Positions 58,800-64,000 of a stretch of DNA of 64,000 bases are shown one piece after another; within the stretch, counting starts at the first letter, position 1, and every line of letters starts with the position of its first letter. The notes beneath the pieces are model-generated. The model did no database searches and was not told the origin of the DNA. It was given only the letters and a program-made list of their open reading frames with translations. Source of the stretch: S5-327 sp965200975 (lineage in GTDB: Bacteria > Chloroflexota > Dehalococcoidia > Lucifugimonadales > Australimonadaceae); contig OZ241740.1 of assembly GCA_965200975.1 (NCBI GenBank), forward strand, positions 1,798,001-1,862,000, in the 5' to 3' direction. Both the position numbers and the translations under genes were made by a program.

Positions 58800-60322
58800 T
58801 GACCGGAACCGTTTATCTCGTCGGCGCCGGCCCCGGCGACCCCGGGCTCATCACCGCCAGGGGCGCCGACCTGCTCCGCCAGGCCGACGTCGTGGTGTAC
58901 GACCGCCTCGTCTCGCACGATCTGCTGGCCCTGGCCAAGCGCGCGGAGCTCGTATACGTGGGCAAGGAGCCCACGACGCCCGGCAGCTTTCAGGAGCACA
59001 TCAACGACACGCTTGCCGCTGCTGCGAAACAGGGAAAGACCGTAGTGCGGCTCAAGGGCGGCGACCCCTTCGTCTTTGGCCGCGGCGGCGAGGAAGCCAT
59101 TGCGCTCGCCGAGGCCGGAGTCCCCTTTGCGGTTGTTCCCGGCGTGACCTCGGCCATCGCCGTGCCCGCCTACTCCGGCGTGCCTGTCACTCACCGGGGA
59201 ATCGCCTCCGCGTTCACCGTCGTAACCGGCTCCGAAGACCCCTCCAAGCCCGACACGTCGCTCGACTGGCAGGCACTCGCCCGAACGCCGGGAACGCTCG
59301 TCGTACTTATGGGATGGCGGAGCTTGCCGGCCATCGTTGACGCTCTCCTCGCAGCCGGACGCTCTGCGGACACGCCGGTCGCCGCTACGCAGTGGGGCAC
59401 GCTGCCGCGCCAGCAGACTATCGACGGCACGCTCGGCGATATCGTCGCAAAGGGCGAAGCAGCCGGCTTCACCGCGCCTGTCGTCACGGTTATCGGCGAC
59501 GTGGCGGCCCTGCGCCCCGCTATCCGCGGGCGCGGCGCGGCGCCGCTCGCCGGCAAGCGCATCCTCGTGACGCGGGCGCGGGCCCAGGCGAGCGTCCTGA
59601 GCGCTCTGCTCGCCGAAAAGGGCGCTGAACCCATCGAGATGCCGGCTATCGAGATACGCCCGGTGGACGACCCGTCCCTGCTCGACTCCGCTCTTGCGGA
59701 GTTGCCCGCCGTCGATTGGGTCGTCTTCACGAGCACGAACGGCGTCGAGGCCGTTTTCGAGCGGCTCGCGGCAAACGGCAAGGACGCCCGCGCTTTCGCC
59801 GGCGCCCGCGTCGCAGCCATCGGCCCTGCGACGGCGGCGGCGCTCGAATCCCACGGCATCGCTCCCGACCTGACGCCCGGCGCCTACGTCACGTCGGCTA
59901 TCGTCGACGCTTTTCGTACTCGCGGTATCGGCGGCGCCCGCATCCTCCTGCCGCGGGCCAACATTGCGCCCCGCGCCCTCGCCGACGGCCTACAGGAGCT
60001 CGGCGCCGAAATCTCCGAAGTCGTCGCTTACCACACCGTCACGCCGGCTGACTCGCCGGAGCGCGCAGGCGAGCTCTTCGCCTCTGGTACGATAGACGCC
60101 GTAACGTTCACCAGCTCCTCCACCGTGCGGAACCTCGCCGGCTTGCTCGGCGGCGACCCGGCGCCAATCAACGCTTGCAAGACCATCTCCATCGGGCCGG
60201 CGACATCAGCGACCGCGCGCGAACTCGGCGTGCGGGTGGATGTCGAAGCCGTCGAGCACACCATAAAGGGCGTCGTGGCTGCGGCGCTGGAGCTTATGGG
60301 AAATGAACGAGCTGCTCTCTAG
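58799..60322 (+). CDS. cobA-hemD: Bifunctional uroporphyrinogen-III C-methyltransferase / uroporphyrinogen-III synthase
   Basis: A 507-residue fusion. Residues 1-245 are the SAM-dependent methyltransferase (VYLVGAGPGDPGLIT, VVYDRLVS, GGDPFVFGRGGEE, VPGVTSAIAVPAYSGVPVTHRG) that makes precorrin-2. Residues ~250-500 are HemD (KRILVTRARAQA, WVVFTSTNGVEAVF, AAIGPATAAALESHG, AVTFTSSSTVRNL), which closes hydroxymethylbilane to uroporphyrinogen III. The fusion is common in bacteria that channel uroporphyrinogen toward siroheme. It overlaps hemB by 20 bases. Confidence 0.95.
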   Translation: MTGTVYLVGAGPGDPGLITARGADLLRQADVVVYDRLVSHDLLALAKRAELVYVGKEPTTPGSFQEHINDTLAAAAKQGKTVVRLKGGDPFVFGRGGEEAIALAEAGVPFAVVPGVTSAIAVPAYSGVPVTHRGIASAFTVVTGSEDPSKPDTSLDWQALARTPGTLVVLMGWRSLPAIVDALLAAGRSADTPVAATQWGTLPRQQTIDGTLGDIVAKGEAAGFTAPVVTVIGDVAALRPAIRGRGAAPLAGKRILVTRARAQASVLSALLAEKGAEPIEMPAIEIRPVDDPSLLDSALAELPAVDWVVFTSTNGVEAVFERLAANGKDARAFAGARVAAIGPATAAALESHGIAPDLTPGAYVTSAIVDAFRTRGIGGARILLPRANIAPRALADGLQELGAEISEVVAYHTVTPADSPERAGELFASGTIDAVTFTSSSTVRNLAGLLGGDPAPINACKTISIGPATSATARELGVRVDVEAVEHTIKGVVAAALELMGNERAAL

Positions 60323-61328
60323 TGAAACCTCCGCCGGCACCCGGTTCCCCGCCGCCCGACCACGACGGCTCCGCCGGACCGATGCGCTGCGCAGCATTGT
60401 CCGCGAAACGACGCTTGCCCCGAACGATTTCATCCTCCCGTTCTTTGTCGCGCACGGGCGCGATGTGCGCGTCCCCATCCAACCAATGCCCGGGCAGGCG
60501 CAGCTATCCGTCGATCACCTCGTGCGCGAGGCTGCCGAGGCCGAACAGCTGGGCGTCCGCGCGGTGCTGCTCTTCGGTCTCCCTGCAAGCAAGGATGCGC
60601 TCGGCGCAGGCGCCTACGCTGCAAACGGCGTCGTACAGGAGGCGGTCGCCGCTCTGAAACACGCCCTCCCCGGCCTCGTTGTCGTCACCGACGTCTGCCT
60701 CTGCGAGTACACCGACCACGGCCACTGCGGCGTGCTCCTGGACGACGGCGTCGTCGACAACGACGCGACGCTGGAACTGCTCGCCCGGACAGCCGTCTCC
60801 CACGCCGACGCCGGCGCCGACATCGTCGCCCCGTCCGCAATGATGGACGGACAGGTCGCAGCCATCCGCCAGGCGCTCGACTCCAACGGCGGCTCTCACG
60901 TGGGCGTTATGGCCTACGCCTCCAAGATGGCTTCCGCGTTCTACGGCCCGTTCCGCGTCGCCGCCGAGTCGTCGCCCAGGTCGGGCGACCGCAAGTCCTA
61001 CCAGATGGACGGCGCCAACATCCGTGAGGCGATGCGCGAACTCGCCCACGACGCCGCAGAGGGCGCGGACATCCTGATGGTTAAGCCGGCGCTCGCCTAC
61101 CTCGACGTCGTCGCGCGCGCCCGCGACGCGTTCGACCTGCCTATCGCCGCCTACAACGTCTCCGGCGAGTACGCCATGCTCAAGGCTGCCGCCGCGAACG
61201 GCTGGCTCGACGAGCAGTCCGCAATGATGGAGACGCTCGCCTCCATCAAGCGCGCCGGCGCCGACATCATCATCACGTACTTCGCCAAGGACGCCGCCCG
61301 CCTTATCGCCGCCGGACGACAGCTGTAG
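60303..61328 (+). CDS. hemB: Porphobilinogen synthase (delta-aminolevulinate dehydratase)
   Basis: A 341-residue HemB. The catalytic zinc cysteines are complete (Cys132, Cys134, Cys142 in VCLCEYTDHGHCG), and both active-site lysines are present (Lys208 in YASKMASAFYGPFR, Lys261 in MVKPAL, the Schiff base). It condenses two 5-aminolevulinates to porphobilinogen and is of the zinc-dependent type. The ATG lies inside the end of cobA-hemD (20-bp overlap). Confidence 0.96.
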   Translation: MNELLSSETSAGTRFPAARPRRLRRTDALRSIVRETTLAPNDFILPFFVAHGRDVRVPIQPMPGQAQLSVDHLVREAAEAEQLGVRAVLLFGLPASKDALGAGAYAANGVVQEAVAALKHALPGLVVVTDVCLCEYTDHGHCGVLLDDGVVDNDATLELLARTAVSHADAGADIVAPSAMMDGQVAAIRQALDSNGGSHVGVMAYASKMASAFYGPFRVAAESSPRSGDRKSYQMDGANIREAMRELAHDAAEGADILMVKPALAYLDVVARARDAFDLPIAAYNVSGEYAMLKAAAANGWLDEQSAMMETLASIKRAGADIIITYFAKDAARLIAAGRQL

Positions 61329-61352
61329 CCCGCGACCGCACTGGAGAACCTG

Positions 61353-61826
61353 ATGACCACGAACTCCGCGCCCAACCCCAAACAGCTCGTCATCGAGAAG
61401 CTTGCCGGCCTCGGGGCTGCGGTGTTCGAACCCGTGGGAGGCAAGGCCGGCGTCGACCTTGCAGTGCGGGCGGGAGACGGCCAGTTCGTCGAAGCGATTA
61501 TCCGGCAAGCCGTGTCGGCGGAGAGGCCGCGCGCATTCCTGATGCGGCGGTTTCGTCCGCGCCCCCACCTGTTCATCGTGGGAGTCGTGGACGCCGCCGA
61601 CGGTCCGGAGGCGTGGCTGCTGCCCTCCAACGTGTTCGAGCGGTTCGCGCAGGGAGCGCCGGGCGAGCCTGAGTGGGTGCTTGACCTCGACGACGACGCC
61701 GGCGAGCCTCTCAGCGAACGCCTCGCCGTGTACCGGGAGCGCTGGGCGCTCGTAGCCGAGTACTCGAAGTTCCGCTCCACCCTGGGCGATCCTGTCGCCC
61801 TGCAAGTCCGCATCGCTATGGGATAA
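61353..61826 (+). CDS. Unknown protein encoded between hemB and hemL
   Basis: A 157-residue acidic protein. An alpha/beta pattern with GKAGVDLAVRAGDGQFVEAII and PHLFIVGVVDA-like strands resembles the core of PD-(D/E)xK-fold proteins, with Asp near 35 and Glu near 48 but no clear Lys after the Glu, so an active nuclease is not supported. It has no signal peptide or membrane segment. The gap to hemL is three bases, and to hemB 24, so it is translated with the tetrapyrrole enzymes. Function unknown. Confidence 0.7.
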   Translation: MTTNSAPNPKQLVIEKLAGLGAAVFEPVGGKAGVDLAVRAGDGQFVEAIIRQAVSAERPRAFLMRRFRPRPHLFIVGVVDAADGPEAWLLPSNVFERFAQGAPGEPEWVLDLDDDAGEPLSERLAVYRERWALVAEYSKFRSTLGDPVALQVRIAMG

Positions 61827-61829
61827 GCC

Positions 61830-63113
61830 GTGAGACTCGACCTTTCAGAACAACTCTTCGACCGTTCACAGAAGCTCATCCCCGGCGGGGTCAACAGCCC
61901 GGTGCGCTCGTTCGGGGCCGTCGGCGGAGTCCCGCCGTTCATCGCGCGCGGCAAGGGCGCGCGGGTGTGGGACGTCGACAGCAACGAGTACGTCGACTTC
62001 CTCGGTTCGTGGGGGCCGCTTGCGCTTGGGCATGCGCATCCGGCCATCGTCGAGGCGGTCGGCGGCGCCGCCGCCGCCGGCACGAGCTTCGGCGCCCCCA
62101 CGGAGCGCGAACTGCAGCTCGCCGAACTCATAACCCGCGCGATGCCGTCCATCGAAATGCTGCGGCTCGTCAGCTCCGGCACGGAGGCGGCGATGAGCGC
62201 GCTGCGCATCGCCCGCGCCTACACTGGCCGCCCCAAGATCATCAAGTTCAACGGCAACTACCACGGCCACGCCGACGCCCTGCTCGTAAAGGCCGGCTCC
62301 GGCGCGGCGACCCACGGAGTCCCCACTAGCGCCGGCGTCCCTCCCTCCTACGCCGCCGAGACCCTCGTCGCCGAGTACAACGACCTCTCGTCCGTGGAGG
62401 CCCTCTTCGACGCCCACGTCAATCAGGTCGCCGCCGTCATCGTCGAGCCTGTCGCGGGCAATATGGGCGTCGCTGCGCCTGCCCCCGAATTCCTTGGCGG
62501 GCTGCGCAGGCTGTGCGACGCGAACGGCGCGCTCCTGATTTTCGACGAGGTCATCACCGGCTTCCGCGTCGCCTACGGGGGAGCGCAGGAGCGGTACAGG
62601 GTCGCCGCCGACCTCACCTGCCTTGGCAAGATCATTGGCGGCGGGCTGCCCGTCGGCGCCTACGGCGGCAAGTCCGAGGTTATGCGGATGGCTGCTCCGC
62701 TCGGGCCCGCCTACCAGGCCGGGACGCTCTCCGGCAACCCTCTGGCCGTCTCGGCAGGCGCCGCCTGCCTGACGGAGCTCAGCAAGCCAGGGACGTACGA
62801 TACGCTCGAATCGCTCGGCGCCACGGTCGAGAGCGGACTTACGGAGGCGGCGCGCTCAGCCGGCGTTCCTCTCACGGTCAACCGGGTTGGCTCGATGCTC
62901 ACCGCCTTCTTCACCGGCGGCCCCGTAACGACGTGGGAGGAGGCTGCAGCCGCCGACGCCGGCAGCTACGCGCGCTACTTCCACGGCCTGCTCGAGCGCG
63001 GAGTCTACGTTGCGCCGTCGCAGTTCGAGGCGGCGTTCGTCTCGCTCGCGCACACCCCGGACGATCTTGCATTCGCCGCAGAGCAGGCCCGGCTGGCGTT
63101 CGCATCGCTCTGA
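61830..63113 (+). CDS. hemL: Glutamate-1-semialdehyde 2,1-aminomutase
   Basis: A 427-residue class III aminotransferase-fold enzyme. The pyridoxal-phosphate Lys267 is in CLGKIIGGGLPVGAYGG, with NGNYHGHADALLVKAGSG, SSGTEAAMSALRIARAYTGR and IFDEVITGFR all typical of HemL. It converts glutamate-1-semialdehyde to 5-aminolevulinate, completing the C5 pathway begun by HemA. Start GTG 61830. Last gene of the tetrapyrrole operon. Confidence 0.96.
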   Translation: MRLDLSEQLFDRSQKLIPGGVNSPVRSFGAVGGVPPFIARGKGARVWDVDSNEYVDFLGSWGPLALGHAHPAIVEAVGGAAAAGTSFGAPTERELQLAELITRAMPSIEMLRLVSSGTEAAMSALRIARAYTGRPKIIKFNGNYHGHADALLVKAGSGAATHGVPTSAGVPPSYAAETLVAEYNDLSSVEALFDAHVNQVAAVIVEPVAGNMGVAAPAPEFLGGLRRLCDANGALLIFDEVITGFRVAYGGAQERYRVAADLTCLGKIIGGGLPVGAYGGKSEVMRMAAPLGPAYQAGTLSGNPLAVSAGAACLTELSKPGTYDTLESLGATVESGLTEAARSAGVPLTVNRVGSMLTAFFTGGPVTTWEEAAAADAGSYARYFHGLLERGVYVAPSQFEAAFVSLAHTPDDLAFAAEQARLAFASL

Positions 63114-63114
63114 G

Positions 63115-63130
63115 CGCGTCGCACGACGCG
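63115..63130 (+). terminator. Short hairpin after hemL
   Basis: CGCGTCG (63115-63121) and CGACGCG (63124-63130) pair directly after the hemL stop, but without a T-tract. It is a weak terminator or a transcript-stabilising end. Confidence 0.35.
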
Positions 63131-63497
63131 ATAGCGCAGTAGGGCGTCAGCGCTGGGCGTGCGAGTGGAAGATCGTTCGCTCCACCAGCCCCCTGGGTAG
63201 CGCGGGAGCCGGGAGAGAGTTCGCCGTCGCAGTAGCGCGCGCCTCTTGGCAGACGCTGCGGCATCGCCTAAGATTCGGGGCGCGGCGATAGGCCGCAGAA
63301 AGGGGATGATCCAGTAGTGTCAACATCATTACCTCGCACTGCTGCGTCACCCGCTGCTCGCCGCTAGGGACCGGCTGGTCGGTGCCGGTCGCCCCGCGGC
63401 GTCCCGTGGGACCGCAGTGGCGGGCCCTTCGGGAGGCGCAGCAGGGTGCGCCCCGCGAACGCGCGCTCCGGCGTTGCCGACGCGGGGAAATGGGACG
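63131..63497 (+). ncRNA. Candidate structured RNA or leader; no gene seen
   Basis: About 370 bases without a credible coding frame. Several stems can be drawn: GACCGGC...GCCGGTC (about 63390-63410), GTCCC-GT-GGGAC, GCCC-TTCG-GGAGGC, and a two-tier hairpin CCCCGCG-AACGC...GCGTT...CGCGGGG (63451-63487) just before a textbook terminator. The layout suits a small RNA or a transcription-attenuated leader. I could not match it to RNase P, SRP, tmRNA, a T-box or a known riboswitch. Confidence 0.4.
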
Positions 63498-63537
63498 GGC
63501 GCCTCGGCCCTTCATCGGGCCGGGGCGCCTTATTTTT
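63498..63537 (+). terminator. Rho-independent terminator
   Basis: GGCGCCTCGGCCC (63498-63510) pairs with GGGCCGGGGCGCC (63517-63529) with one T-G wobble and a 6-base loop, followed by TTATTTTT. This is a textbook intrinsic terminator on the plus strand, far beyond the hemL stop. Confidence 0.9.
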
Positions 63538-63584
63538 GAAGCAGCGCTCTCTCCTCCCAGGCCGGCTACTCGCCTCAGCGCGAG

Positions 63585-63674
63585 GCGCACTCCCCGGCGC
63601 CCTTGGCCGTCTTGTAGACGCTGTTGCCGGAAGATAGCCATTGGTGCGCACTCCCCGGCGCCCTTGGCCGTCTT
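63585..63674. repeat. Two 29-bp direct repeats
   Basis: The same 29 bases (starting GCGCACTCCCCGGCGCCC and ending GGCCGTCTT) occur at 63585-63613 and 63646-63674, with 32 bases between, upstream of the LLM gene. They could be regulator sites or a small duplication. Two copies do not make a CRISPR array. Confidence 0.85.
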
Positions 63675-63697
63675 CTCCGTGCGAGGTCGTGCAGTGG

Positions 63698-63703
63698 TAG
63701 AAT
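63698..63703 (+). promoter_or_regulatory. -10-like TAGAAT upstream of the LLM gene
   Basis: TAGAAT lies 26 bases before ATG 63730, just after the second 29-bp repeat. The -35 is unclear. Confidence 0.4.
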
Positions 63704-63729
63704 AGGCCGCACTCCCGTTCGAGGTTGCT

Positions 63730-64000
63730 ATGTCTGTGAAGATAGGCTTGGCTGGGGCGTCGGTCATGGCCCGTGAGGGGCGCGACTCGTTTATGTCGTA
63801 CGTCGACGCCGCCGAGGAGCTCGGCTGGGACTCGATCTGGTTCTCCGACCGGATTGTAGGGCCGGCGTGGCGTATGGACCCGCTCGCCGGCATGGCCCTC
63901 GTGGCGGGGCGCACGGAGAAGCTGAAGTTCGGGACGGGCGTGCTGATTATGTCGGTGCGGAGCCCGGTTGCGACGGCCCGCGAGGTCGCCACCATCGACC
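63730..64000 (+). CDS. LLM-class (luciferase-like) oxidoreductase, N-terminal part
   Basis: The first 90 codons of a luciferase-superfamily protein, cut off by the window end: MSVKIGLAGASVM, ELGWDSIWFSDRI, LVAGRTEKLKFGTGVLIM and SPVATAREVATID, the N-terminal TIM-barrel strands of F420- or FMN-dependent LLM oxidoreductases. GAGG lies five bases before ATG 63730. It is a second LLM protein besides that at 19805-20773, fitting an F420-using lifestyle. Confidence 0.88.
   Translation, partial: MSVKIGLAGASVMAREGRDSFMSYVDAAEELGWDSIWFSDRIVGPAWRMDPLAGMALVAGRTEKLKFGTGVLIMSVRSPVATAREVATID

Noticed and set aside
63391..63440. Cobalamin-riboswitch-like GCCACTG on the minus strand
   Set aside because: The other conserved blocks do not follow in order.
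63441..63537. T-box riboswitch (AGGGTG...CCGCG followed by a terminator)
   Set aside because: The sequence reads AGGGTGCGCCCCGCG, lacking the UGGN bulge that pairs with the tRNA end, and the next gene is not an aminoacyl-tRNA synthetase or amino-acid gene.
63585..63674. CRISPR array
   Set aside because: Only two copies of the 29-bp repeat, and no cas genes.

Overview
This 64 kb window is GC-rich, gene-dense bacterial chromosome with short intergenic gaps and many 4-bp or longer gene overlaps. The gene content points to a free-living, probably aerobic member of the Chloroflexota, most like the Dehalococcoidia/SAR202 lineages. It combines coenzyme F420 synthesis (cofGHDC), luciferase-like (LLM) monooxygenases, Rieske oxygenases, several short-chain dehydrogenases (SDRs), amidohydrolases, paralogous thiamine-diphosphate enzymes and a CoA transferase. 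That assignment is an inference from content; no rRNA or ribosomal marker gene is present.

Layout. 1-14.6 kb: catabolic genes (SDRs, a fused EtfB-EtfA, a class II aldolase-like protein, an acyl-CoA ligase, a PEP mutase/isocitrate lyase-family enzyme, a two-subunit CoA transferase), a frameshifted comM, and a DtxR-type metal regulator. 14.6-18.3 kb: a ThDP enzyme and a NotI-like restriction-modification pair whose methylase promoter is flanked by a 12-bp inverted repeat. 18.4-25.1 kb: a leftward run with the F420 genes cofG-cofH-cofD-cofC, an LLM oxidoreductase, msrB and an amidohydrolase. 25.2-30.4 kb: a membrane protein, a 3-hydroxybutyrate-dehydrogenase-like SDR, an amidohydrolase, a minimal GIY-YIG protein, a degenerate Rieske-oxygenase homologue and an orphan ABC ATPase.

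30.4-35.0 kb: a zinc-uptake locus. A Fur/Zur-type regulator is followed by an ABC transporter whose lipoprotein solute-binding subunit carries an entire AztD-like zinc-chaperone propeller inside its His-rich loop. Three TGATAC-N3-GTATCA-like sites sit in the promoter regions. This is the most unusual system seen here. 35.2-41.4 kb: a cupin, a second ThDP enzyme, a frameshifted ClpP-like protease gene of foreign composition, a 2-hydroxyacid dehydrogenase, a YceI-like lipoprotein with a 42-bp tandem repeat, and tRNA-Thr(CGT). 41.5-49.5 kb: a D-aminoacylase-type amidohydrolase, two tandem EamA transporters, two MFS transporters and an intact Rieske oxygenase. 49.5-54.0 kb: a MoxR-DUF58-transglutaminase operon.

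54.2-63.1 kb: a tetrapyrrole operon under a recognisable promoter: HTH regulator, fused siroheme decarboxylase (AhbA/AhbB type), precorrin-2 dehydrogenase, hemA, hemC, cobA-hemD, hemB, a small unknown protein and hemL. Together these would make siroheme from glutamyl-tRNA and start the siroheme-dependent heme route. 63.1-63.7 kb is non-coding, with strong RNA secondary structure, a textbook terminator and a 29-bp direct repeat, before an LLM gene cut by the window end.
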